Positions 55,165 to 63,245 of a stretch of DNA of 64,000 nt are shown one piece after another (position 1 is the stretch's first letter; each line of letters opens with the position of its first letter). This stretch comes from Pseudomonadota bacterium (GTDB lineage: Bacteria > Desulfobacterota > Binatia > Binatales > Binataceae). The stretch lies in assembly GCA_021325025.1 (NCBI GenBank), contig JAJPHZ010000017.1:38108-102107 (forward strand). The letters run 5' to 3'. The notes beneath the pieces are model-generated. The model saw only the letters and a program-made list of their open reading frames with translations. It was not told the DNA's origin and made no database searches. The translations under genes were made by a program, and so were the position numbers.

Positions 55165-56712
55165 ATGCTTGTTTTTTTGATTGCCGCACTAATCATCTTC
55201 GCTGTCGTTCAGCGCCATCGGTACCGGCGGCTGGACCGGATGCAGGGTTGCGATCGATGGTCGCGCAGATGGGAGCGATGGCAGCCCGGCGCCGATTCCA
55301 GTCACTGGAACGCCGAGAAATGGGACAAATGGAACCGGCAATGGCAGGAGTGGGAGAAATGGGCCGGGCAAGCGCGCGAGCAGGCGGCCGACGTCGAGGA
55401 CCAGATCGCACGCAAGATCGAACGAGCCGAACAGCGTATCCGGCGCGAGGCGGAACGGCTGCGCCGCTATGCGCGTTCGGCCGCCCACCCGGAGCCGGCC
55501 AATCCGCAGCCGTCAACCGGCGCTGCGCAGCGCCGTGATCCGGCGGCTGATGGCGGCTCCGCACAGACCCGGGGATTTGCCGACGAGGAGGAGCGCAAGG
55601 CCTATCTGCGCGCCCGCAAACGGGCTGCACAAGAAGCAGGCTTTTACGTCCATCTGATGTGGTATGGGATCGTGATCGGTTCCTGCCTGCTGGTCAACCT
55701 TGTCACCACGCCTTCCTTCCAATGGTGGGTGTTCCCGGCGCTGGGATGGGGCATCGGGCTGGTCAGCCATTTCGGCGCCGTTTACGGATGGCGCTGGATT
55801 CATCAGCGCGTCTTCGAACCGGCGATCCAGCGCGAAGTGCGGCGCGAGGTCACGATCGAAAAGGAAGCGCTGCGCACCGAAAAGCAGGCCTCGCTCGATG
55901 AATTGACCGCCAGCTTTGCGCACGAGATTCGCAACCCGATCGCCGCCGCCAAAAGCCTGGTCCAGCAGATGGGCGAGGATCCGACCTCGACCGAAAACGT
56001 CGAATACGCACGGGTCGCGCTCGAAGAACTGGCGCGCGTGGAGCGCAGCGTCTCGCATCTGCTGAAGTATGCCAAGGAGGAGGACTATCACTTCGACAAC
56101 GTCAATCTGGCGGCGGTGGTCGACGCCGCCATCACCCAGATGCGCGGCAAACTGGAGGCCAAGGACGTCGCCGTGTCGCGCAATTACATCGGCGGCCCGA
56201 CGGTGCGCGCCGACGCCGACAAGCTGCGCCAGGTGTTCACCAACGTGATCGACAACGCGATCGATGCGATGGAGTCCAACGCGGGCGAACGGCGGCTTGA
56301 AATCGGCATCCGCGCGCTCGTGCCGGGCGCGGCGGCGGTGGCGATTCGCGACAACGGATGCGGAATTCCGCAAGACAAGCTGAGCAGGATTTTCAACCCG
56401 TTTTACACCAGCAAAGCCAACGGCACCGGGCTTGGAATGGGTATCGCCAAGAAGGTCATGGACGCCCACAACGGGCGCATCGAGGTTCGCAGCCAGGTCG
56501 GCGCCGGCACCGAGTTCCTGATCTCGATCCCGATTTCCGACGCGCTGCGCACAGCCGAAAACACGGCGGGCGCGAGGAGGCCTGACGCCGCCTTCAACCA
56601 AAACGGCGCAAACGGTGCCCGCAGCGCCGACGGCCGCGCTGGCGCGTCCGCCGATGACGCGGATGGCGGGGCGCGGCCCGACCTGCGGCCCGACACGGAG
56701 AGCGATCGATGA
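55165..56712 (+). CDS. Membrane sensor histidine kinase with Trp-rich and 2TM domains
   Basis: A 515-residue kinase that signals to the activator encoded next. Order: membrane helix (residues 2-16), a segment with nine tryptophans between residues 32 and 66 at 3-5-residue spacing, and a charged coiled coil (70-105). A two-helix membrane domain (about 155-210, 2TM-like) comes next, then a DHp domain with His253 in [19 protein letters not shown]. The ATPase domain has N box [11 protein letters not shown]1 [11 protein letters not shown] box IFNPFYTSK and G2 GTGLGMG. A disordered Ala/Asp-rich tail ends the protein. The stop overlaps the next ATG by 4 bp. A membrane-stress sensor is inferred from PspA downstream. 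Confidence 0.93.
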   Translation: MLVFLIAALIIFAVVQRHRYRRLDRMQGCDRWSRRWERWQPGADSSHWNAEKWDKWNRQWQEWEKWAGQAREQAADVEDQIARKIERAEQRIRREAERLRRYARSAAHPEPANPQPSTGAAQRRDPAADGGSAQTRGFADEEERKAYLRARKRAAQEAGFYVHLMWYGIVIGSCLLVNLVTTPSFQWWVFPALGWGIGLVSHFGAVYGWRWIHQRVFEPAIQREVRREVTIEKEALRTEKQASLDELTASFAHEIRNPIAAAKSLVQQMGEDPTSTENVEYARVALEELARVERSVSHLLKYAKEEDYHFDNVNLAAVVDAAITQMRGKLEAKDVAVSRNYIGGPTVRADADKLRQVFTNVIDNAIDAMESNAGERRLEIGIRALVPGAAAVAIRDNGCGIPQDKLSRIFNPFYTSKANGTGLGMGIAKKVMDAHNGRIEVRSQVGAGTEFLISIPISDALRTAENTAGARRPDAAFNQNGANGARSADGRAGASADDADGGARPDLRPDTESDR

Positions 56713-58160
56713 AGGGCCGGCTGCTGATCGTTGACGACGAGCGCAGCATCCGTTTTGCGCTGGGCGGCCTGTTCCGCAAGGAAGGCTACGAAGTCGAGAC
56801 CGCGGAGTCGGCCGAGCAGGCGCTGGAGATGGTCAAGGCCGGACTGTTCCACGTGATCATCACCGATCTCAGCATGAAAGGGATGAACGGGCTTGAGTTG
56901 CTGCGCACGGTGCGCGAACTGGACCCGGCTTGCGCGGTGCTGATGATCACGGCCTACGGCACCCAGCGCATCGCGGTGGAGGCGATGAAGGCGGGCGCCG
57001 AGGACTATCTGCCCAAGCCCTTTGACAACGACGAACTGCGCATCAAGGTGCGCAACGCGATGGAGAAGCAGCTCCTGCGCCGCGCCTACAATCAGTTGGT
57101 CGAGCAGGTCAACCTTGAGTCGGGCCGGTTTGCCGGGATGATCGCGAAGTCGCGCGCGATGATGCGCGTGTTCGAGACGATCGAGAAGGTCGCGCCCACC
57201 GACGTCACGGTGCTCATCCGCGGCGAGTCCGGCACCGGCAAGGAACTGGTGGCGCGCGCGATTCACGCGCGCAGTCCGCGCGCCAAGCGCAGCTTCGTGG
57301 CAGTCAATTGTGCGTCGTTTTCGCGCGAGCTGGTGGAAAGCGAGCTGTTCGGCCATGAGAAGGGGGCCTTTACCGGCGCGGTGGCCCGCCGCGAGGGCAA
57401 ATTCGAAGCCGCCGACGGCGGCACGCTGTTCCTCGACGAAATCGGCGACATGAGCCTGGAAACCCAGGCCAAGCTGCTGCGCGCGATCCAGGAAAAGCGC
57501 TTCGAGCGGGTCGGCGGCAATCAGCCGCTGGCCGTCGACGTGCGCATCATCGCCGCCACCAACCAGGACCTGGAGGCGATGGCGGCCAGCGGACGCTTCC
57601 GCGAGGATCTTTATTACCGCATCAAGGTGGTCGAAGTGCGCATCCCGCCGCTGCGCGAGCGTCCCGAGGACATCGCGCCGCTGGCGATGTACTTCCTGGA
57701 GGAGGCCTGTAAAAGCTTCGGCACCGTGCACAAAACCCTGTCGCCCGAAGCGATGCGCGCATGCGTGGAGCATCCGTGGCGCGGCAACGTGCGCTCGCTC
57801 AAGGCGGCGATCGAGCAGGCGGTAATCCTCTCCGCCGCAACCGAAATCACCGCCGATGAGTTGCTGGGCGGCGAAGCGGCGGCGTCGCGCGCTCCGGCGA
57901 TGCCGCGGCCTGAGGCGATCGTTCAGCCCGCCGCGCCCGCGTCAGCCGACGGCGTGGGTGAGCTGAAGTTCCGCGAGGCCAAGGAGAAATTCGTGGCGCA
58001 GTGGGAGCGCGATTTCATCGTTGGCGCCCTGCGTGCCAGCGGCGGCAATATCTCGCGCGCGGCCGAACGCGCCGGGATGTACCGGCAGAGTTTTCAGCAG
58101 AAGATGCGCGAGCTTGGCGTCAGCGTCGCGGAGCTGGGACTGAAGTCCGAAGACGAGTAG
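56709..58160 (+). CDS. NtrC-family sigma-54-dependent response regulator
   Basis: A 483-residue three-domain activator. The receiver domain (1-120) has acidic residues at 9-10, phospho-acceptor Asp53 in IITDLSMKG and Lys103. The AAA+ domain (about 142-370) has Walker A GESGTGKE (172-179), the sigma-54-contacting GAFTGA (219-224), Walker [12 protein letters not shown] and the arginine finger region FREDLYYR. The C-terminal Fis-type helix-turn-helix is [20 protein letters not shown]. It remodels sigma-54 polymerase at target promoters, probably including the one at 55067. It overlaps the kinase gene by 4 bp. Confidence 0.97.
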   Translation: MKGRLLIVDDERSIRFALGGLFRKEGYEVETAESAEQALEMVKAGLFHVIITDLSMKGMNGLELLRTVRELDPACAVLMITAYGTQRIAVEAMKAGAEDYLPKPFDNDELRIKVRNAMEKQLLRRAYNQLVEQVNLESGRFAGMIAKSRAMMRVFETIEKVAPTDVTVLIRGESGTGKELVARAIHARSPRAKRSFVAVNCASFSRELVESELFGHEKGAFTGAVARREGKFEAADGGTLFLDEIGDMSLETQAKLLRAIQEKRFERVGGNQPLAVDVRIIAATNQDLEAMAASGRFREDLYYRIKVVEVRIPPLRERPEDIAPLAMYFLEEACKSFGTVHKTLSPEAMRACVEHPWRGNVRSLKAAIEQAVILSAATEITADELLGGEAAASRAPAMPRPEAIVQPAAPASADGVGELKFREAKEKFVAQWERDFIVGALRASGGNISRAAERAGMYRQSFQQKMRELGVSVAELGLKSEDE

Positions 58161-58180
58161 TGCGTTGCAATGGAGCAGTT

Positions 58181-58660
58181 ATGGATGAAACCGCGGGTAA
58201 TGTCAGCGATCGCAACGGGAGCATCAGGATTCATCCGCCGCTGCTCGCCCTGGGACTGCTGCTTGCCACACTGATAATCCATCTGCTCGGCGGCCACCAT
58301 CATCGCGTTCATTTTCACTCGCTGGCCGGCTTGCTGCTGGTCGCGGCGGGCACGGGGCTGTCCGCCTATGCCGCGGCGCTGTTCTCGGCCCGCGACACGA
58401 CGCGAAATCCCTACGGCGAACCAAGCCAGCTCGTGACTATCGCGCCATACACGTTCACCCGCAATCCGATGTATCTCGGAGTCATCATTATATTGCTCGG
58501 CTTCGCCGTCTTTTTCCGATCGCCGGTGATGGTACTGGCACCGATTATATTTTTCCTGATCATCGACCGAGTGGTTATTCCCCAAGAAGAGCAAACACTG
58601 GAGCACGCCTTCGGCGCCGCCTACCAGGATTATCGACGCCGCGTCCGCCGCTGGCTTTAA
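58181..58660 (+). CDS. Isoprenylcysteine carboxyl methyltransferase (ICMT)-like membrane protein
   Basis: A 159-residue protein with about four hydrophobic helices. The signature VTIAPYTFTRNPMYLGVIII is the 'GPYryvRHPmY' SAM-binding motif of ICMT/PEMT-like integral methyltransferases. The later EEQTLEHAFGAAYQDYRRRV matches their conserved 'E...L...fG..Y..Y...V' end. A His-rich loop HHHRVHFH lies between the first helices. Bacterial members modify lipids, quinones or unknown substrates. It sits 20 bp after the activator and 22 bp before pspA, so it belongs to the stress operon. ATG 58181 with GGAG upstream fixes the start. Confidence 0.85.
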   Translation: MDETAGNVSDRNGSIRIHPPLLALGLLLATLIIHLLGGHHHRVHFHSLAGLLLVAAGTGLSAYAAALFSARDTTRNPYGEPSQLVTIAPYTFTRNPMYLGVIIILLGFAVFFRSPVMVLAPIIFFLIIDRVVIPQEEQTLEHAFGAAYQDYRRRVRRWL

Positions 58661-58682
58661 GATTCATTGAAGGAGAACGGCA

Positions 58683-59426
58683 GTGTTTTTCTCAAGGCTG
58701 GCCAATCTGGTCAAGGGCAAATTCACCCGATGGCTCAAGCGGCGCGAGGTGCGCGACCCCGAGGCCGTGTACGAGTCGGCGATCGCCGACCGCCTCCGAC
58801 GCTATACGCAGCTCAAGTCTGCCGCCGCCGGCGTAATCTACATGAGGACCAAGCTGGAGCGCGAACTGAGAGATAAATCGCGCGAGCTCGGCGAGGTCGA
58901 GGAGCAGGCCGGCCAGGCGGCCGACCTTAACGAAGACCAATGCGCGCTGCTCCTCATCCACCGCAAGCATGAACTGGAAGCTGAGATCGAGCGGCTCAAA
59001 GAGGACCTCTCGCAGCTCACCGCGGAGGCGGAGGGCGCCAAGCGCAACCTCGTCGCCTTCAAGGGCGAGATCGACAAGCTCAAGGCGGAGAAGGTCACGA
59101 TGGTGGCGCGGCTGCGCAACGCGCAGGCGCGCACGCGGATTGCGCGCGCGCTGGAGGAGCTTCCCTACGAGGAGGATTTGCGCGCCCTGGCCGAAGTGCG
59201 CGAATCGATCGCGCAGGCGCTGGCCGAAGCCGGGGTGAATCGCGAAGTCCACGACGCGGAAGTCGATCGCAAGCTCGAGGAAATCCGCCGGCGCAATGCA
59301 CAGACCAAGGCACAAGCCGAGTTGAGCGAATTAAAGCGCCGCCGCCGCCCACCATTGGCCCCGTTGGATCTGTTCGCCAACGGAACCAATGGCGCGCGGC
59401 ACGAATCAGCCGCGCCGGAGAACTGA
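58683..59426 (+). CDS. pspA: PspA/IM30 (ESCRT-III-like) phage-shock protein
   Basis: A 247-residue, almost entirely helical coiled-coil protein. The N-terminal amphipathic helix FFSRLANLVKGKFTRWLKRR would bind membranes. DPEAVYESAIADRLRRYTQL and long heptad helices (LERELRDKSRELGEVEEQAG; LEAEIERLKEDLSQL) follow, with a disordered tail. PspA proteins polymerise on damaged inner membrane to prevent ion leakage. The start is GTG 58683 with GAAGGAG upstream. Co-transcription with a kinase and sigma-54 activator resembles the E. coli psp logic (PspF/sigma-54) with a two-component system in place of PspF. Confidence 0.85.
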   Translation: MFFSRLANLVKGKFTRWLKRREVRDPEAVYESAIADRLRRYTQLKSAAAGVIYMRTKLERELRDKSRELGEVEEQAGQAADLNEDQCALLLIHRKHELEAEIERLKEDLSQLTAEAEGAKRNLVAFKGEIDKLKAEKVTMVARLRNAQARTRIARALEELPYEEDLRALAEVRESIAQALAEAGVNREVHDAEVDRKLEEIRRRNAQTKAQAELSELKRRRRPPLAPLDLFANGTNGARHESAAPEN

Positions 59427-59459
59427 TCTTCCCGCCGCTCAGAAGGGAGCTGGAGATGC

Positions 59460-59640
59460 TTACGAAAGCTCGAAGCCCGGCAGGCGCACGGCCTTGCGGT
59501 CGAAGGTCAGGGTTGCGCTGCATCCAGCTTCGATGCCCGCGCGCTGCAATCAGGGCGTCAGCAAATGACCGGTCGTCCTTGTTCGTTCCCTGGCGCAGAA
59601 TGACCCGTCGATTGCAACCGCGCCACGTACTCAACGGAAC
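59460..59640 (-). pseudogene. Remnant of a PIN-domain (VapC-like) toxin gene
   Basis: The minus strand ends in ATLTFDRKAVRLPGFELS-stop (stop at 59460-59462), preceded in another frame by SFADALIAARG. 'SFADALIAA...GC..TLTFD..A..L.GF' is the conserved C-terminal block of VapC-type PIN ribonucleases, carrying their last acidic residues. A frameshift separates the two parts and no N-terminal half is recognisable, so the gene is dead. The remaining part of the 314-bp gap after pspA (59427-59740) holds nothing else I can support. Confidence 0.55.
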
Positions 59641-59740
59641 CCGGCATCGCTCAGGATTGAAGCGCATCACATGCAGACGCCGGGTGGCCGCGGCGATGAT
59701 CTTTATCTTTGCCCCGCTAAGGCCCGGGCTTCGGCCCCGC

Positions 59741-60778
59741 TTACTGCACGCGGCGCATTAGCTGGAGGATGTCATAGCCGGTGATTTCGTGGCTGCGCGC
59801 GGACCAGTCGGCCAGCTCCTCCTGCGACACCAGTCCCATCTGGACGCCCTTGGCCAGGTCCATCAGGGCAATCTTGATGGTGGCCTCATCGATCATGTCG
59901 CCGGTCTTGGGGTCAGCCATCGAGCCGCCGCCCTTTTCGTGATACAGCTTGACGACCCGCCGTGCCTCGTCGATTTGCTCGGGCGTCGGTGAGAAGCAGG
60001 CGTTGGCGATCTCGGCTTGCTGCGGATGAATGACCCAGGTGCCATCCATCCCGAGGTTGGCCGCGCCGATGTTCTTTTCGCGCAGCCCGCGCTCGATTTC
60101 CGCCACGCGCTCGGGCGGATCGTCCTTGCGTATCAGGCGCAGATAGACGTTGTCGATCGCATGCAGTCCGGCCGCCTTGGCGGCAACCACCACCGCCTGC
60201 TTGGCATAATGGAAGTTGCGGTTCTGATCGTCGACGATCTCACGGATGCCCAGGTTGGCGGCGAAATCGGCGATTCCGAAAATCAGCCCCGCCATCCGAT
60301 CCGAAGCGGTCGCGATGTCGTAGGCCTTGATCAGGGCGTGGGGCGTTTCGATCAGCGATTCGATCTGAACCCTGTATTTCCATCCGCCGCGCCGCTCGAG
60401 ATCTTCCAGCAGCCTGGATACCGCGACGATCTCCTCGGGACCGCGCGTCTTGGGCAGGATAATGCCGTGGAAGCGGTTGGGCGCACCCAGCATCACCGCC
60501 TCCATGTCGCCCTTGAAGAAAGAGGAGTGGATGTTGTTGGGGCGGATGGTGACGACCTTCTTGCCGAAGTCCAGCGTGTTGAGCGCCTCGACCATTACCT
60601 TGCGGCTTTTCTCGCCCTTGAACTCGTAGGGGCAGGCGTCTTCGAAATCCGCCATCACGTGGTCCACCGGCGCCTTGACCGGATCGGCCGCGTTCTGATG
60701 CAGCTTGAAATTGTGACCCGGATAGGTCATCTCGGTGCGGGGAATGACAAAGCGCTTGCCGCCGTCGAGAACAAACAT
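59741..60778 (-). CDS. HpcH/HpaI (CitE-like) lyase, malyl-CoA / beta-methylmalyl-CoA lyase type
   Basis: A 345-residue TIM-barrel Mg-dependent lyase. VMADFEDACPYEFKGEKSRK is the acidic metal motif, VVTIRPNNIHSSFF the CoA-side strand, and IESLIETPHALIKAYDIA the second metal glutamate. GIADFAANLGIREIVDDQNR and GMDGTWVIHPQQAEIANACF follow. The layout matches L-malyl-CoA/beta-methylmalyl-CoA lyases better than short CitE. It would split beta-methylmalyl-CoA into glyoxylate and propionyl-CoA, or malyl-CoA into acetyl-CoA and glyoxylate. It is the last of four genes in a minus-strand operon with two MaoC hydratases and an acyl-CoA dehydrogenase, 14 bp behind the second MaoC gene. Confidence 0.87.
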   Translation of the reverse strand: MFVLDGGKRFVIPRTEMTYPGHNFKLHQNAADPVKAPVDHVMADFEDACPYEFKGEKSRKVMVEALNTLDFGKKVVTIRPNNIHSSFFKGDMEAVMLGAPNRFHGIILPKTRGPEEIVAVSRLLEDLERRGGWKYRVQIESLIETPHALIKAYDIATASDRMAGLIFGIADFAANLGIREIVDDQNRNFHYAKQAVVVAAKAAGLHAIDNVYLRLIRKDDPPERVAEIERGLREKNIGAANLGMDGTWVIHPQQAEIANACFSPTPEQIDEARRVVKLYHEKGGGSMADPKTGDMIDEATIKIALMDLAKGVQMGLVSQEELADWSARSHEITGYDILQLMRRVQ

Positions 60779-60792
60779 CGTCTATAGCCTCT

Positions 60793-61278
60793 TCAGGAAT
60801 TTTTCAGAAAATATGACTTGCGCTTGAGCAGCACGGCACGCTCGATTTCCACCACCACCGTACCGTCGGAGCGCTTGCCGACCAGCTTGAACTTGACGAT
60901 CCCCGCGTCGGGCCGATGCGAGTCGCGCTTTTCCAGCACCGTGGACTCGGCGTAGATCGTATCGCCGTGGAAGACCGGATTGGTGTGGCGCCCGTTGTCC
61001 ATCTCCAGCTCGGCGATTGCGTTTTCGCTGGTGTCCTCCGAAGCCAGACCGACCACGAAGGCGAGCACCACGCCGCCGTACACCACGCGCCGGCCGCTGA
61101 AGTAGGTCTCGGGCTCGCGGTCCACCAGATGCTGGTTGAAATGAAGCTCGGCGGTGTTCATCACCAGCGAGGTGAACATGTGATTGTCGGTTTCGGTGAT
61201 GGTGCGGCCGCGCTGATGGACCAGCGTGTCGCCGACGTTGAAATCCTCGAAGTAACTGCCCTCGGCGGTGATGCTCAT
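60793..61278 (-). CDS. MaoC-family hydratase (second in operon)
   Basis: A ~161-residue single hot-dog domain hydratase. SYFEDFNVGDTLVHQRGRTI and TETDNHMFTSLVMNTAELHF form the active-site strand-helix, with Asp and His in the usual hydratase positions. PVFHGDTIYAESTVLEKRDS is the C-terminal beta part. The ATG at 61278 (MSITAEGSYFEDF) lies 4 bp after the dehydrogenase stop, with AGGAAG upstream; a longer in-frame extension overlaps the dehydrogenase gene and is not protein-like. It likely hydrates an enoyl-CoA with a short branched or dicarboxylic chain. Confidence 0.9.
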   Translation of the reverse strand: MSITAEGSYFEDFNVGDTLVHQRGRTITETDNHMFTSLVMNTAELHFNQHLVDREPETYFSGRRVVYGGVVLAFVVGLASEDTSENAIAELEMDNGRHTNPVFHGDTIYAESTVLEKRDSHRPDAGIVKFKLVGKRSDGTVVVEIERAVLLKRKSYFLKNS

Positions 61279-61282
61279 CTTC

Positions 61283-62446
61283 CTACTGCTCCATGATGCG
61301 GCGCCCGATGACCTCGAGCTGGATTTCGCTGGTGCCCTCGAAGATCGACAGCACCCGCGCGTCGCGCCAGAAGCGCTGCGCGTTGAACTCCATCGAATAG
61401 CCGTATCCGCCGTGAATCTGCATCGCCTCGCGCGTAACCCGTTCCGCCATCTCGGCAGCAAACACCTTGGCCAGTCCCGCCTCGTAATCACATCGCTTGC
61501 CGGTGTCCTTCTGCGAGGCCGCGAAGTAGGCAAGCTGGCGCGCCGCCTCGATCTCCACCGCCATGTGCGCCAGCTTGTGCCGGATCACCTGATGGTTTCC
61601 GATCGGCACACCGAACTGGGTGCGCTCTTTGGCGTACTTGACCGCGCATTCGTAGGCGGCCTGCGCCACGCCCACGCCGCGCGCGGCAGTCTGGATGCGC
61701 GCCGCCTCGTAGGTGTTCATCAGTTGATAGAAGCCCTGCCCTTCCTTGCCGCCGATCAGGTTGCCCGCCGGCACGAACGCGTCATCGAAGGACAGCGCGT
61801 AGCTGTTCATGCCGTGATAACCGATGGTCGGGATTTTGGAGCCGGTCAGATGGGGCGGCGCGAAATCGTCGCCCGGCGTCTTTTCGAACAGCATCAGCGA
61901 CAGGCCCCGATGCTTTTTCGACGCGTCGGGGTCGGTGCGCGTCATCACGGTCAGAATATTGGCGCGGTTGGCGAACGTACACCACATCTTGGCGCCCTTG
62001 AGCAGGTAGCCGTCGCCGTGCCTGACCGCACGCAGCTTGAGCGAGGCGGTGTCCGACCCGGTGTCGGGTTCGGTAAACGCCGCCGCCGTCATCACTTCAC
62101 CGCGCGCAATTTTGGGCATGAAGTTCTGCTTTTGCTCAGGGGTGCCGTTGTTATGGATGAGGCTGCCGGTGATGAGGTTGCGGGTCATCACCGAGCCCAC
62201 CGAAAGCCATCCGCGCGACAACTCCTCGGTGACGATCGCCATCGACACGAAGTCCAGACCCATCCCCCCTTCTTCGGGCGGAAAGATGATGCCGAAGTAG
62301 CCCAGTTCGGCCATCTTCTGGATGATGTGTTCGGGGATTTGCGCCTCCTGGCGGTCGAGGTCGTTGGCGATCGGCACCACCTCATGCTCGACGAACTCGC
62401 GCACCGAGCGGCGGATTTCCTCATGTTCGGGCGTTACGGACGGCAT
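61283..62446 (-). CDS. Acyl-CoA dehydrogenase
   Basis: A 387-residue FAD enzyme. FTEPDTGSDTASLKLRAVRH is the FAD/substrate loop, AYECAVKYAKERTQFGVPIG and IHGGYGYSMEFNAQRFWRDA are the two family signatures, and the catalytic Glu is in LSIFEGTSEIQLEVIGRRI near the C-terminus. It introduces the 2,3-double bond into an acyl-CoA and passes electrons to ETF. With two MaoC hydratases and a malyl-CoA-type lyase around it, a methylsuccinyl-CoA-like substrate is plausible but unproven. It lies 7 bp after the first MaoC gene. Confidence 0.94.
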   Translation of the reverse strand: MPSVTPEHEEIRRSVREFVEHEVVPIANDLDRQEAQIPEHIIQKMAELGYFGIIFPPEEGGMGLDFVSMAIVTEELSRGWLSVGSVMTRNLITGSLIHNNGTPEQKQNFMPKIARGEVMTAAAFTEPDTGSDTASLKLRAVRHGDGYLLKGAKMWCTFANRANILTVMTRTDPDASKKHRGLSLMLFEKTPGDDFAPPHLTGSKIPTIGYHGMNSYALSFDDAFVPAGNLIGGKEGQGFYQLMNTYEAARIQTAARGVGVAQAAYECAVKYAKERTQFGVPIGNHQVIRHKLAHMAVEIEAARQLAYFAASQKDTGKRCDYEAGLAKVFAAEMAERVTREAMQIHGGYGYSMEFNAQRFWRDARVLSIFEGTSEIQLEVIGRRIMEQ

Positions 62447-62453
62447 CGTTGCA

Positions 62454-62933
62454 TCACTCCTTGGCGGCGCCGGGATTGCGTTTGCGAATCAGCACTGGCC
62501 GCTCGTACTCGAGCACCTTCTCGCCGCGCTGATTGAATCCCGTGGTGCGAAACTTCACCACCCCGCGGTCGGGGCGCGAGGCTTCGCGCTTGGACAGCAC
62601 TTCGGACTGCGAAGTCAGCGTATCGCCGGGATAGACAGTGGCGAGGAACTTGACCTTCTCGTATCCCAGATGGGCGATCGCACGTTCGCTGAGGTCCTCC
62701 ACCGACAAGCCGAAGACCACGTTGAGCACCAGCAGGTGATTGACGATGATGTCGTTGTAGCCCAGGCTACGGGCGTATTCGCGGTTGAAGTAAACCGGAT
62801 TGAAATTCATCGTCACGCTGGTGAACAGCGAGTTGTCGCCCTCGTTGATGGTGCGGCCCCAATGATGCTTGAACACCTGGCCCACTTCGAAGTCTTCGAA
62901 GTAGTGTCCCCGTTCGATTTTCCTGACTGCCAT
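62454..62933 (-). CDS. MaoC-family hydratase, mesaconyl-CoA-hydratase-like (first in operon)
   Basis: A 159-residue single hot-dog domain. GHYFEDFEVGQVFKHHWGRT and NEGDNSLFTSVTMNFNPVYF lead to LLVLNVVFGLSVEDLSERAI, then AHLGYEKVKFLATVYPGDTL and VLEYERPVLIRKRNPGAAKE. From memory these blocks resemble the N-terminal half of mesaconyl-CoA hydratases (about 340-residue double hot-dog proteins). Here two separate single-domain genes flank the dehydrogenase, so they may form a heterodimer. It heads the minus-strand operon; the 312-bp divergent gap upstream should hold its promoter. Confidence 0.9.
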   Translation of the reverse strand: MAVRKIERGHYFEDFEVGQVFKHHWGRTINEGDNSLFTSVTMNFNPVYFNREYARSLGYNDIIVNHLLVLNVVFGLSVEDLSERAIAHLGYEKVKFLATVYPGDTLTSQSEVLSKREASRPDRGVVKFRTTGFNQRGEKVLEYERPVLIRKRNPGAAKE

Positions 62934-63245
62934 CTTACACCACTATGCCGGCCTTCGATTCGACCCTGCGATACCTATAGAGTTACAGGCGAGGCTTGTC
63001 TGAGGCCGTTTAGTTCCTCTGGCCCCCGCCGGCTGCCGCTTATGGCACCGGATAGCTCCGGCCAGCCTAAACGCTCAGGGGGAGCGCCGGTTGATTTCTA
63101 CGGAATTCCCATGGATCAATCAACTGTGCGGCGGGCCGGGCAAGCCGCGGCGCAGTGGACAAGGGTTGTCTGAAGGGCGCCGAAAGGCTACCTATGTTGG
63201 GTTTTCAGTCGCAAATCCTCAAGCAGTTTGCGGAGCGTTTAAAAC
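62934..63245. other. Divergent intergenic region, no gene seen
   Basis: 312 bp between the MaoC gene (minus) and the zinc-dehydrogenase gene (plus). No reading frame here looks like protein. Promoters for both sides are expected, but I could not identify a convincing -35/-10 or sigma-54 pair. Confidence 0.5.
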
